Below are positions 52,043-61,172 of a stretch of DNA of 64,000 nucleotides, in pieces. Below the pieces are notes generated by a model. It searched no databases. It had not been told where the DNA came from and saw only the letters and a program-made list of their open reading frames with translations. Origin of the DNA: Niallia circulans (GTDB lineage: Bacteria > Bacillota > Bacilli > Bacillales > Cytobacillaceae); the NCBI RefSeq assembly GCF_007273535.1, contig NZ_RIBP01000001.1:620001-684000 (forward strand). Reading direction: 5' to 3'. Positions within the stretch are counted from its first letter, which is position 1; every line of letters starts with the position of its first letter. Made by a program: the position numbers and the translations under genes.

Positions 52043-52177
52043 GTGGAATTTTTTATTACGATAATGGTGTTAGTTATCATGATTAGCTGCCTATCAATCG
52101 AAGGCAAATTAAAAAAGCAAGCAGATCAACAAAAAGAAATGGTTGAATTATTAAAGGAGATGAAAGACAAGTTATAA
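52043..52177 (+). CDS. Small single-span membrane protein (44 aa)
   Basis: GTG 52043 follows a strong GGAGGAG (52031-52037) and opens 44 codons. It has an N-terminal hydrophobic helix (FFITIMVLVIMISCL) followed by a charged coiled-coil segment (KKQADQQKEMVELLKEMKDK). The SD and the helix-plus-coil pattern argue for a genuine small gene although it is shorter than common cut-offs. No family recognised. Confidence 0.65.
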   Translation: MEFFITIMVLVIMISCLSIEGKLKKQADQQKEMVELLKEMKDKL

Positions 52178-52256
52178 GCAGCATTTGAAAATAGAAATTT
52201 ATATACATAGACATGTTATACTAATATAAACAGAACAATTTTATGGAGGATTTATT

Positions 52257-52670
52257 TTGAATTATGTTTTAGACCATGTCGGTATTGCCGTAAGAAGCAT
52301 TGATGATACATTACCATTTTATCTTACTGTATTAAAAGGCACTTTAGAGGACCGTTATACAAGTGATGCGCCAGGTGTTGAAGTGCATGTTGCTGTTGTG
52401 CGAACAGAAGATAAAGTAATCGAATTACTAGAACCAACAAACAAAAACTCGCCAATGGCCCGTTTTATTAAACAGCGAGGCAAAGGGGTACATCATCTTG
52501 CCTATCGGGTTGATAATTTAGATGATGCAATATATGAAGCCAAAAAAGAAGGAGTCCGTTTTCTCGAGGATACACGAAGAGTTAACGCACGAGGAAGACG
52601 GCTAATTTACTTAAATCCGGCTTCGACGAACGGGACGTTAATTGAGTTTTGTGATTATGTAAAGAGTTAA
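52257..52670 (+). CDS. Methylmalonyl-CoA epimerase-like VOC protein
   Basis: A 137-aa vicinal-oxygen-chelate protein from TTG 52257 (GGAGG at nine bases). Metal ligand candidates are His7 in DHVGIAV, His in KGVHHLAYRV (about 81) and Glu in LIEFCDY (about 131). Length and the NGTLIEF ending match methylmalonyl-CoA/ethylmalonyl-CoA epimerases such as B. subtilis YqjC. No mutase or carboxylase lies nearby, so assignment rests on sequence alone. Confidence 0.78.
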   Translation: MNYVLDHVGIAVRSIDDTLPFYLTVLKGTLEDRYTSDAPGVEVHVAVVRTEDKVIELLEPTNKNSPMARFIKQRGKGVHHLAYRVDNLDDAIYEAKKEGVRFLEDTRRVNARGRRLIYLNPASTNGTLIEFCDYVKS

Positions 52671-52696
52671 TACCATTAGTACCTTTAAAGTATGGA

Positions 52697-52730
52697 AAAA
52701 GGAGCATGTTAAATATGCTCCTTCTTTTCA
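52697..52730 (+). terminator. Terminator after the epimerase gene
   Basis: aaggagcat / atgctcctt around gttaaat, then CTTTTC. Confidence 0.75.
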
Positions 52731-52738
52731 TACTGTTT

Positions 52739-53281
52739 TTAAGTTTCTGGGATGATGGTTATGGCAACGGTTCTAAAAGGCTCACTGTCCTTATTTGTTT
52801 GCGAGCTGTTATGATATTTAACTATTAGCTCGTTTAGTTCTTGTTGAAAATCATGAAAGCTCTTTTCGTCAAGCTTCATTTCTGCTAAAGAAAAGGTGGA
52901 AAGATCCTTTGGAGTATCTTGGTCTTTTAATTTTGTTAAATAGCTCTGGTATTGATTTAAAAGCGATATTTGATAATACGAAAAATAATTAAGTTTATCC
53001 TCCATTGATGCGTTCTGCCATTCTTCACCCTTCAGTTTCGCTTCCTCAGCATTGATAGCATAATACTTCTCAACAACAGAACGAACCTTTTTTTCCTTAA
53101 CAATCCGGATAATTCCTGCATCGAGCATAACCTGAATATGGCGATACACCGTTGCTTGTGGTACTTCTTTAATAATCTTTACCATTTCTAACGGTGTTAG
53201 TCCGTTCTCACCACTTCTCATTAAGGCCTGTGATATTTTTATTCGCACTGGATGGATTAATGCTTCCGCTTTATTTACCAT
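52739..53281 (-). CDS. ArsR/HTH_20-type regulator divergent from the ABC operon
   Basis: A 180-aa regulator from ATG 53281 (GGAG seven bases upstream). The winged helix spans about 1-75 (NKAEALIHPVRIKISQALM, TPLEMVKIIKEVPQATVYRHIQVMLDAGII). A C-terminal helical region follows (residues about 85-180), probably for dimerisation or ligand binding. It faces the PLDc_N-ABC operon, and two TTATCA-half-site inverted repeats lie between them, so it probably controls that operon and itself. Confidence 0.78.
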   Translation of the reverse strand: MVNKAEALIHPVRIKISQALMRSGENGLTPLEMVKIIKEVPQATVYRHIQVMLDAGIIRIVKEKKVRSVVEKYYAINAEEAKLKGEEWQNASMEDKLNYFSYYQISLLNQYQSYLTKLKDQDTPKDLSTFSLAEMKLDEKSFHDFQQELNELIVKYHNSSQTNKDSEPFRTVAITIIPET

Positions 53282-53385
53282 AATTTGCTCCATTCTAAAA
53301 AGTGTATTTCTTTTAAATTCAGTTATAACAGTCGATTTAACTGTCCTTCTATCACTGTCCACTTCTGCTAATTAGTTTTACATTT

Positions 53386-53399
53386 TGATAATGTTATCA
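53386..53399. promoter_or_regulatory. Inverted repeat, candidate operator 1
   Basis: TGATAA-tg-TTATCA, perfect six-base half-sites, lying between the divergent regulator and the ABC operon. Confidence 0.6.
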
Positions 53400-53471
53400 T
53401 TATATAAAATAATAATGAATTTAACAATCTTATGGAAACAAGAGTGCTAAAAGGAAAGATTTATGTTATCG

Positions 53472-53487
53472 TTATCAATAATGATAA
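53472..53487. promoter_or_regulatory. Inverted repeat, candidate operator 2
   Basis: TTATCA-ataa-TGATAA, same half-site as operator 1 in opposite orientation, close to the SD of the 53511 gene. Confidence 0.6.
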
Positions 53488-53510
53488 TATAAAAGGAGGT
53501 AAAAAACTGT

Positions 53511-53750
53511 ATGAATGTACATTATGGATTGGATGATTTAAAGGACTTTGATATTGTCTCGATTTTGCCAATTATATTGCCGTTTTTTTTAATAGGCTTT
53601 ATTTTAGTTGTCCTTGCTTTAATTGATTTATTTAGGAATCGAACATATCAGCAGCATGTGTTTGTGTGGACGCTTATCATTGTGCTTGTTAACCCACTTG
53701 GCCCGATTTTGTATTTTATGATAGGAAGAAAGGGGAAAGAATATCGATGA
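53511..53750 (+). CDS. PLDc_N-domain small membrane protein (YxlE-like)
   Basis: A 79-aa protein with two membrane helices (about 18-40 and 50-70) and the PLDc_N signature VFVWTLIIVLVNPLGPILYFMIGRK. B. subtilis YxlE has the same build and sits beside an ABC transporter. It overlaps the ATPase gene by 4 nt. SD AAAGGAGGT is optimal. Confidence 0.8.
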   Translation: MNVHYGLDDLKDFDIVSILPIILPFFLIGFILVVLALIDLFRNRTYQQHVFVWTLIIVLVNPLGPILYFMIGRKGKEYR

Positions 53751-54646
53751 AATTAGAAATAAAGAATGTAACGAAAGCATATAAGCACAAGATTGCCGTT
53801 CATAACTTTTCAATGGAGGTCCATACTGGTCAATGTCTTGGTTTAATCGGACCAAATGGAGCAGGTAAGTCAACTTTAATTAAAATGGTCGCGAATATTA
53901 TAAATCCCGATAAAGGGCAGATTTTTTTAGATGGAAAAATAATATCATCCATGAAGAAAGAAATCGGCTATTTACCGCAATTCCCAAACTTTTATCACTG
54001 GATGACAGCAACGGAAACGCTTATGTTCATGGGACAGCTGTCAGGGTTGAATAGAGAAAAGCTAAAGAGAGAAATTCCTCAAATCCTAACGAAAGTCGGC
54101 TTGAGTAAAGAAGCGAACACCAGGGTTAAAAATTTCTCAGGCGGTATGAAGCAAAGACTAGGAATAGCACAAGCATTATTACATAAACCGGCATTTATTG
54201 TCATGGATGAACCAGTCTCAGCATTAGATCCTATCGGCAGAAGAGAGGTATTGAACATCATGCAAGAAATAAAAAAAGAAACCACGATTCTTTTGTCTAC
54301 CCATATTTTGCAGGATGCAGAAGAAATTTGTGAAAGGTTTGTCATTATTAAAGAAGGACAAAAGATCGAGGATACGACAATCGCTGACTTAGTTAATAGA
54401 GATAGCAATAACAAAATTAAATTTGAAATCACTGAAGCTAGTATGCATTGGCCTAATATTATTAAAGAGTTCTCCTATGTTAAGAATGTCGAGGTCTTTG
54501 GTAATAAAGTGATAATAGAAGTGGCAGATATACAGTCGAATAAAAATATGTTACTAGCAAGTGCTCTTGAGCATCATGTAGATATTATAAAATTTACAAT
54601 GGAAACCGATAGTTTAGAAGAAATATTTCTGAAGCTGGTGGTGTAA
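53747..54646 (+). CDS. ABC transporter ATP-binding protein (YxlF-like)
   Basis: A 299-aa ATPase: Walker A GPNGAGKST (about 36-44), Q-loop YLPQFP, signature NFSGGMKQRLGIAQAL (about 130-145), Walker B FIVMDEPVSALDP (about 153-165) and switch His in LLSTHILQ. A C-terminal extension of about 80 residues follows. It powers the permease encoded next. Confidence 0.92.
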   Translation: MKLEIKNVTKAYKHKIAVHNFSMEVHTGQCLGLIGPNGAGKSTLIKMVANIINPDKGQIFLDGKIISSMKKEIGYLPQFPNFYHWMTATETLMFMGQLSGLNREKLKREIPQILTKVGLSKEANTRVKNFSGGMKQRLGIAQALLHKPAFIVMDEPVSALDPIGRREVLNIMQEIKKETTILLSTHILQDAEEICERFVIIKEGQKIEDTTIADLVNRDSNNKIKFEITEASMHWPNIIKEFSYVKNVEVFGNKVIIEVADIQSNKNMLLASALEHHVDIIKFTMETDSLEEIFLKLVV

Positions 54647-54648
54647 AC

Positions 54649-55437
54649 ATGACTAACTTTGCTCTGTTAACAAAAAAAGAATTAGTGCAAACGCTGCGTG
54701 AATTGAAAGTTGTTTGGTTCCCGCTTGTATTTATCTTTTTGGGAATGTCTCAACCAATCATGAACTATTATTTACCTGCTATTATTAAATCTTTAGGAGG
54801 AAATCAAGGAATAATCGTTGAACCTAATATGCTAGTGCAAAAAGGGGGAGCAGTGTTAGCAGGTACGCTTGGCTCTCAATTTGATCAGCTAGGAGTTATT
54901 ATAGTGATCGTTTCCTTAATGGGAACAGTCCAATCCGACAAAGCAAACGGCATGTTAGCATTTATTATGACAAGACCAGTTAGTGTTGCCGAATATCTAT
55001 CAGCTAAAGTGGTCGCTAATTATCTGTTTGTTGCAGCGAGTGTTGCAATAGGATATCTGGTTTCCTACTTATATGTGAATTTTTTATTTTCCAATGTGAA
55101 TCTTGTTGATATGCTGTTAGCCCTGTTTTTTTATTTAGTCTGGGTCCTATTTATTGTTATGTTCACGACGATGGTAAGTACATTATTTAATGGTCAAGGC
55201 ATAATCGCATTAATATCCATTGTAATTTTATTACTATGCAGAGTTATTGTCGGCATAAATCCTGTTATTGATTTGATTAATCCTGCAACTATGAGCAAGC
55301 ATGCTGTCGAAGTGCTAACGATGAGGACAATTAATGCTAATTTAGGCTGGAATCTGCTCATAACATTGCTTTTAAGTATATTAGTTATACTGGTGTCACA
55401 TAAATGGATCGGACTTAAGAAGTATCACAACGTATAA
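54649..55437 (+). CDS. ABC-2 type permease (YxlG-like)
   Basis: A 262-aa permease with six membrane helices, starting 2 bp after the ATPase stop. KANGMLAFIMTRPVSVAEYLSAKVV (about 101-125) is the ABC-2 coupling region. The three-gene order PLDc_N-ATPase-permease matches B. subtilis yxlE-yxlF-yxlG, which dampens sigma-Y; no sigma-Y gene is seen here. Probably an exporter of a peptide or lipid-active compound. Confidence 0.85.
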   Translation: MTNFALLTKKELVQTLRELKVVWFPLVFIFLGMSQPIMNYYLPAIIKSLGGNQGIIVEPNMLVQKGGAVLAGTLGSQFDQLGVIIVIVSLMGTVQSDKANGMLAFIMTRPVSVAEYLSAKVVANYLFVAASVAIGYLVSYLYVNFLFSNVNLVDMLLALFFYLVWVLFIVMFTTMVSTLFNGQGIIALISIVILLLCRVIVGINPVIDLINPATMSKHAVEVLTMRTINANLGWNLLITLLLSILVILVSHKWIGLKKYHNV

Positions 55438-55473
55438 ATCTCTTTTGTATGTGATTCACTGTGACGCTTCACA

Positions 55474-55516
55474 AAAAAAGCGGTTACCCAACTATTTCGG
55501 GTACCCGCTTGCCAAT
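55474..55516. terminator. Bidirectional terminator between the ABC operon and the NarK-PAS gene
   Basis: aagcgg-taccc pairs with cgggtacccgctt (one bulge), flanked by A7 on the left. It serves both converging units. Confidence 0.75.
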
Positions 55517-55525
55517 GATAAATTA

Positions 55526-57025
55526 TTATCTATTTACACTTATATCATTCAACATCCCCACATACTTCTTCACTTCTCCAGATTTACTCTTGATTGCACT
55601 TATCGTTATCCACTGCTGATAAAGCTCCCCATTTTTTCGTTTGTTATAAATTTTTCCTTCCCAGTATCCGCTCTTGTTTATAGACTCCCACATATTTTGA
55701 TAGAATTCTGGATTGTGCTTGCCTGATTGAAGAATGCTTGGGTTTTTGCCAATCACATCGTCCTTTGCATAGCCTGTTAACTTTGAAAAAGAAGTGTTAA
55801 TGTCTTCGATAATGCCATTTTTGTTAGTAATTAAGATTGCTTCTTTTGTTTCATGAATGATTTGTTTCTCAATAAAAAGATTGTCCTTATAGAACATCCA
55901 TACAACAATCACAAAGCTGACTAATGCAAACTCTGAAATAGCCATAAAACCAATCGAATATTGACCAGTTGCATTAAACACAAAGGAGAGTACTAGTGGT
56001 GGGAAGAATCCGCCTAAGCCGCCCATTGCAGATACGATTCCATTAACAATCCCAGCCTGCTTGGAGAAGTACATTGGTACAAGCTTGAAAATCGTTCCAT
56101 TGCCTATCCCTGCTGCTAATGCGATGGTTAATACTCCTGCTGAATATAGCTCAATAGAAGGGGAGAATGACAGCAGAACCCCTGCTAATGCCAGTCCAAG
56201 AAATACAAACATCAATATTTTATATGGATTAAATTTGTCTGCTAAAAAACCGCCTGTCGGACGCATTAATGTTGCTAACACGATGAAGCCTGCTGTTCTT
56301 AACCCTGCGTCCACTCTGTCTAATTCAAAATGAGTAGTAAGAAAGTTTGGTAGATAAACAGTAAAGGCAACAAAGGCACCAAAAGTAATGAAATAAAATA
56401 AACATATAAACCAAAGCGTCGAGTTTTTATAGACACCCTTGATTTGGTCTACCAGGGAAACGGTTACCTTTCGTTCTTTCCGGTCGCCTAAGAAAATGTT
56501 TAAAGCAGCAAATACGAGCAGAAGAATTAAATAAAGCTGCACCGTTTGTGCCCAGCCAATCGATTTTGCTACAACTGGTGCGGCAAATGTACTAATCGCA
56601 GTACCTGCATTACCTAATCCGTAAATACCATTAACAAAGCCATGGTTTTCTTTAGGATAATACTTCGGAATAGATGTTACCCCAACGGAAAATACAGAGC
56701 CGCCAATACCGATAAGTAATCCGCCAATAATTAAATCAGCCATTGAATCCGCTTTACTTATTAAAAAGACAGGCAGCAAAAGCAGGATAAAACTGATGCT
56801 ATGAATAATTCGTGCGCCAAACCGGTTTGTATAGTAGCCGACAGGAATCCGCAAAATGGACCCCAGAATAACCGGAAAAGCTGTCACTAAGGCTGTCTGA
56901 CCGTCTGTTAAGGGAATATCCTCCTTAATAAACGAAATAAGGGAGGATATTAATACCCATACCATAAAGCCAGTTATTAAGCTTGATGTTTGAAGAGATA
57001 ATTGTACGCTTCTTAATTTACTCAT
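55526..57025 (-). CDS. NarK-type nitrate/nitrite transporter fused to a PAS domain
   Basis: A 499-aa protein from ATG 57025 (GAAAGGATGG upstream). Residues 1-385 form a twelve-helix MFS of the NarK/NasA group (GRIPVGYYTNR-like loop, GIGGSVFSVGVTSIPKYYP, ISAMGGLGGFFPPLVL). Residues about 390-499 are a PAS domain (AILITNKNGIIEDINTSFSK, YAKDDVIGKNPSILQSG, KNGELYQQWITISAI) ending in DIS. The fusion to a cytosolic sensor on a nitrate transporter is unusual. It is divergent from narGHJI. Transport of nitrate or nitrite is inferred from context. Confidence 0.85.
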   Translation of the reverse strand: MSKLRSVQLSLQTSSLITGFMVWVLISSLISFIKEDIPLTDGQTALVTAFPVILGSILRIPVGYYTNRFGARIIHSISFILLLLPVFLISKADSMADLIIGGLLIGIGGSVFSVGVTSIPKYYPKENHGFVNGIYGLGNAGTAISTFAAPVVAKSIGWAQTVQLYLILLLVFAALNIFLGDRKERKVTVSLVDQIKGVYKNSTLWFICLFYFITFGAFVAFTVYLPNFLTTHFELDRVDAGLRTAGFIVLATLMRPTGGFLADKFNPYKILMFVFLGLALAGVLLSFSPSIELYSAGVLTIALAAGIGNGTIFKLVPMYFSKQAGIVNGIVSAMGGLGGFFPPLVLSFVFNATGQYSIGFMAISEFALVSFVIVVWMFYKDNLFIEKQIIHETKEAILITNKNGIIEDINTSFSKLTGYAKDDVIGKNPSILQSGKHNPEFYQNMWESINKSGYWEGKIYNKRKNGELYQQWITISAIKSKSGEVKKYVGMLNDISVNR

Positions 57026-57509
57026 TGTAACCATCCTTTCTAAAAAATGTGTTTTTAAATTTCGTGAATTCTTGAACAAAAATATGCTTGCTAGAAGTGC
57101 TGTTTAAAAGCAAAGAAGGTCCCGCTACAAGACATAGGGTACATGATTGCCCAACAGCCCGCAATAGAGAAAAAAATCCGTAAAGTTTGTGAAATTTAAT
57201 TAGAGATATAAAAGCTGGTGTTGTTATAAACGCTGGGAAAATAGGTTTTTAACTAAGAATTTATTAATTTGTTTTTCTGTAACTTTGTGAAAGTTTTCAA
57301 AAAGCTATTCAGTTGCATGAAAAAATAGGGGGATTCCCTTAAACGATTTTTAAGGAGCTAAACACTGTAAATTTGAACATTTTGCGACAATTGAACTTTA
57401 CGCCCCCCTAATAAGGCAATATAGGGAAAATCCCTAATATTCCTCCTGTTGTTGGCTCGATACAATGGAATGGTAGATAGAGTCGGTTTTAAACAGGAGG
57501 GCTCAAATA
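57026..57509. promoter_or_regulatory. Divergent nar control region
   Basis: About 480 bp with no gene. Two copies of AGGG-N5-CCCT lie at 57327-57339 and 57423-57435, 96 bp apart. An Fnr-like site TGTGA-aagttt-TCAAA (57286-57301, one mismatch to TGTGA-N6-TCACA) is next to them. NreC- or Fnr-type control by nitrate and oxygen is plausible. Confidence 0.6.
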
Positions 57510-60500
57510 ATGAGTAAAGTACCAAAAGGATTGAACTTTTTTAAGAAAACGGAAAAATTTAATGGGAACTGGTCCTTACTACAAGAAGCGGACCGTGATT
57601 GGGAAAATGTCTACCGAGGGCGTTGGGCACATGATAAAGAGGTGCGGACTACCCACGGTGTTAACTGTACAGGTTCATGCAGCTGGAAGGTTTTCGTGAA
57701 AAGTGGAATTATTACATGGGAAAATCAAGCAACAGATTATCCAAGCTGCGGACCGGATATGCCGGAGTTTGAGCCAAGAGGCTGCCCTCGCGGAGCAAGC
57801 TTTTCATGGTACGAATACAGTCCGCTCCGCATTAAGTACCCTTACATGCGGGGCCGTCTTTGGAAGCTGTGGCAAGAGGCTTTAAAAATTCATAAAGATC
57901 CAGTCAAAGCTTGGGCAAGTATTGTCGAGGATAAAGAAAAAGCAGCGTCCTATAAAAAGCTCAGAGGAAAAGGCGGCATGATCCGGGTAACATTTGCAGA
58001 AGCGAATGAGATGATCTCCGCAATGCTTATCTATACGATTAAAAAATATGGACCAGACAGAATTGCCGGCTTTTCCCCCATTCCTGCTATGTCAATGATC
58101 AGTTACGCGGCAGGCAGCAGGTTTTTAAGCTTAATAGGTGGAGAGCTATTGAGCTTCTATGATTGGTATGCAGATCTTCCGCCTGCATCTCCGCAAATAT
58201 GGGGAGAGCAAACAGACGTACCAGAATCAAGTGATTGGTATAACGCTGGCTACATCATGATGTGGGGCTCAAATGTGCCATTAACACGTACACCTGATGC
58301 GCATTTTATGACAGAGGTTCGTTATAAAGGCACAAAGGTTGTTTCAGTAGCACCAGACTATGCAGAAAGTGTGAAGTTTGCAGACAACTGGCTCGCACCA
58401 CATCCAGGAACAGATGCTGCTTTAGCACAAGCGATGACACATGTCATTTTAAAGGAGTTTTATATTAATAGAAAAGAAGAAGCCTTCATTCAATACGCGA
58501 AAAAATATACAGATTTACCATTTTTATTAAAGCTGGACCCAACAAGTGACGGCAAGTTTAAAGCTGGAAGGTTTTTGCGGGCAGAAGAGGTTACGAATGA
58601 TGACAAAATGGTGAATGGAGCGTGGAAGCCAGTCCTTTTAGATGGCCTTTCCAACAGCATCGTAGTCCCAAATGGAACAATCGGACAGCGCTGGAATGAC
58701 AAAGAAAAATGGAATTTGAAGCTGGAAAAAGAAACGGGAGAAGCAATAGACCCGCTCCTATCGACATTCACTCAAGCTAACCGTGAAGAAGTAAAAATTC
58801 AATTTCCACTATTCGATTCAAATGGGAATAAAGTTTTTGACAGACCAATTTCCGTTATTCCAATTCCGCTTGCAGATGGCTCTACTCAATATGCGGCAAC
58901 TGTTTATGATGTAATGCTTGCTCAATACGGAGTATCAGAAGATCCAACAACTACTATAGAGGATGATATTTATACACCAGCATGGCAAGAACCAATTACA
59001 GGTGTAAAAGCAAGTATCGTTGAACAAATTGCTAAGGAATTTGCGCAAAACTCGATTGATACACAAGGGCGCTCGATGATTATTATGGGTGCTGGCATTA
59101 ATCATTGGTATAACAGTGACACAATTTACCGGGCTATCTTAAACTTAGTTATTTTAACGGCATCAGAAGGTGTTAATGGCGGAGGCTGGGCACATTATGT
59201 CGGTCAGGAGAAATGCCGTCCGTATGAAGGCTGGGGAACCATTGCCTTTGCGAAGGATTGGCAAGCACCGCCACGGCAGCAAAATGGAACTTCCTTCTTC
59301 TACTTTACATCAGATCAGTGGAGATATGAGGAGGAGGAGCTCGGCAATAAGCTATATGCTTCACCGCTTGTGAAGGATATAACATACAAGCATCCTGCCG
59401 ATTATAATGTGCTTGCTGCAAGACTTGGCTGGCTGCCTTCCTATCCGCAGTTTGATAAAAACTCCTTAAGCTTTGCAAAGGAAACGGCTAAAAAGGAGGA
59501 TATCATTCCGAACTTAGTAGAGGAATTAAAGTCAGGAAAAACCTCCTTTGCTGTGGAAGATCCAGATAATCCAGTCAACTTCCCTCGTGGATTGTTTGTA
59601 TGGCGGTCTAATTTAATGTCCAGCTCCAGTAAAGGGCAGGAATACTTTATGAAGCATTTACTTGGAACAACGGAAAATGTATTAGCATCACCAAGCAACA
59701 GCTTTAAGCCAGAAGAAATTAAATGGCATGACGAAGAACAAACAGGCAAGGTTGATTTATTAGTCACATTAGACTTTCGCATGACGGCGACACCGATGTA
59801 CTCAGATATTATCCTGCCTGCAGCAACTTGGTATGAAAAGGAAGATTTAAGCAGTACAGATATGCATCCATTTGTGCATCCATTTAATAAAGCGGTTGAC
59901 CCTGTTTGGGAATCAAAATCAGACTGGAATATCTTTAAAGGTCTCGCGAAATCATTTACAGAAATGGCACAAACACAATTTGATGGACCTGAACTAGATG
60001 TGGTAACAGTACCGCTTAACCATGATGCACCGTCTGAAATAGCCCAGCCATATGGGTTGGTGAAGGATTGGAAAAAAGGCGAAATTGAGGCCGTTCCCGG
60101 TAAAACGATGCCTAACTTTGCTTTAGTGGAACGGGATTATTCCCAAATCTATGACAAATTTATCACACTAGGACCTAAAGCTGGCACGTATCCGACAGGC
60201 GCACATGGTGTTAACTACAAAACGACCGAACAATATGAAGAATTAAAGCAATCATTAGGCACATATGACGACGAAACCATCAAAAATGGTTTACCGATCA
60301 TTGCGAATGAAAAAAATGTCGCGAACAGTATTTTAGCTTTATCAAGTGCAACAAACGGCGAGTTAGCGGTGAAGGCTTGGGAAACGATGGAAGAAAAAAC
60401 AGGCATGCCCTTAAAGGACATTGCTGCAAAGCGGCAAGGTGAAAAGATGACGTTTGAAAGTGTAACCGTTCAGCCGAGGGAAGTTATTCCAACACCAATT

Positions 60501-61172
60501 TTCACTGGTTCTAACAATGATGGCAAACGATATTCTCCTTTCACTACGAATATTGAAAGACTAGTACCGTTTAGAACACTGACTGGGCGTCAGCACTTCT
60601 ATCTCGATCATGAATTGTTCTTTGAGTACGGCGAGAACTTACCAGTGTATAAGCCAACATTGCCGCAAATCGTTTTTGATGAAAAGGATAATCTGGATGT
60701 TGGTGAAAATAATCTTGTTTTGCGCTATATGACACCACATGGTAAATGGAATATTCACAGTATGTATCAGGATAATCAGCATATGCTGACACTGTTCCGC
60801 GGTGGACCGACTGTTTGGATTAGCGATATCGACGCGAAAAATTCTGGGATTAAGGATAATGATTGGCTGGAGGTATTTAATCGAAATGGTGTAACGGTTG
60901 CGAGAGCTGTTGTTAGTCATCGTATGCCGCGGGGCTCCATGTTTATGTATCATGCCCAAGACCGCCACATTAATATGCCTGGCTCAAAACTGACTGGGAA
61001 TCGCCCTGGTAGTCATAATGGCCCAACAAGAATACATGTAAAGCCTACACAGATGGTAGGCGGTTATGCACAGCTAAGCTACGGCTTTAACTATTATGGT
61101 CCAATCGGCAATCAACGGGATTTATATGTAGTTGTTCGTAAGCTTGAGGAGGTTGACTGGCTTGAAGATTAA
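57510..61172 (+). CDS. narG: Respiratory nitrate reductase alpha subunit
   Basis: A 1220-aa molybdoenzyme that reduces nitrate to nitrite at the cytoplasmic side of the membrane. The N-terminal Fe-S cluster ligands are His49, Cys53, Cys57 and Cys92 (HGVNCTGSC ... CPRG), and the Mo ligand Asp lies in YDWYADLPPASP near 222. The bis-MGD-binding regions follow. SD AGGAGG precedes ATG 57510. First gene of narGHJI. Confidence 0.97.
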   Translation: MSKVPKGLNFFKKTEKFNGNWSLLQEADRDWENVYRGRWAHDKEVRTTHGVNCTGSCSWKVFVKSGIITWENQATDYPSCGPDMPEFEPRGCPRGASFSWYEYSPLRIKYPYMRGRLWKLWQEALKIHKDPVKAWASIVEDKEKAASYKKLRGKGGMIRVTFAEANEMISAMLIYTIKKYGPDRIAGFSPIPAMSMISYAAGSRFLSLIGGELLSFYDWYADLPPASPQIWGEQTDVPESSDWYNAGYIMMWGSNVPLTRTPDAHFMTEVRYKGTKVVSVAPDYAESVKFADNWLAPHPGTDAALAQAMTHVILKEFYINRKEEAFIQYAKKYTDLPFLLKLDPTSDGKFKAGRFLRAEEVTNDDKMVNGAWKPVLLDGLSNSIVVPNGTIGQRWNDKEKWNLKLEKETGEAIDPLLSTFTQANREEVKIQFPLFDSNGNKVFDRPISVIPIPLADGSTQYAATVYDVMLAQYGVSEDPTTTIEDDIYTPAWQEPITGVKASIVEQIAKEFAQNSIDTQGRSMIIMGAGINHWYNSDTIYRAILNLVILTASEGVNGGGWAHYVGQEKCRPYEGWGTIAFAKDWQAPPRQQNGTSFFYFTSDQWRYEEEELGNKLYASPLVKDITYKHPADYNVLAARLGWLPSYPQFDKNSLSFAKETAKKEDIIPNLVEELKSGKTSFAVEDPDNPVNFPRGLFVWRSNLMSSSSKGQEYFMKHLLGTTENVLASPSNSFKPEEIKWHDEEQTGKVDLLVTLDFRMTATPMYSDIILPAATWYEKEDLSSTDMHPFVHPFNKAVDPVWESKSDWNIFKGLAKSFTEMAQTQFDGPELDVVTVPLNHDAPSEIAQPYGLVKDWKKGEIEAVPGKTMPNFALVERDYSQIYDKFITLGPKAGTYPTGAHGVNYKTTEQYEELKQSLGTYDDETIKNGLPIIANEKNVANSILALSSATNGELAVKAWETMEEKTGMPLKDIAAKRQGEKMTFESVTVQPREVIPTPIFTGSNNDGKRYSPFTTNIERLVPFRTLTGRQHFYLDHELFFEYGENLPVYKPTLPQIVFDEKDNLDVGENNLVLRYMTPHGKWNIHSMYQDNQHMLTLFRGGPTVWISDIDAKNSGIKDNDWLEVFNRNGVTVARAVVSHRMPRGSMFMYHAQDRHINMPGSKLTGNRPGSHNGPTRIHVKPTQMVGGYAQLSYGFNYYGPIGNQRDLYVVVRKLEEVDWLED

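Noticed and set aside
59170..61000. Several antisense and alternative frames within narG
   Set aside because: They lie within a long, well-conserved gene, lack SD sequences and have shadow-type composition.
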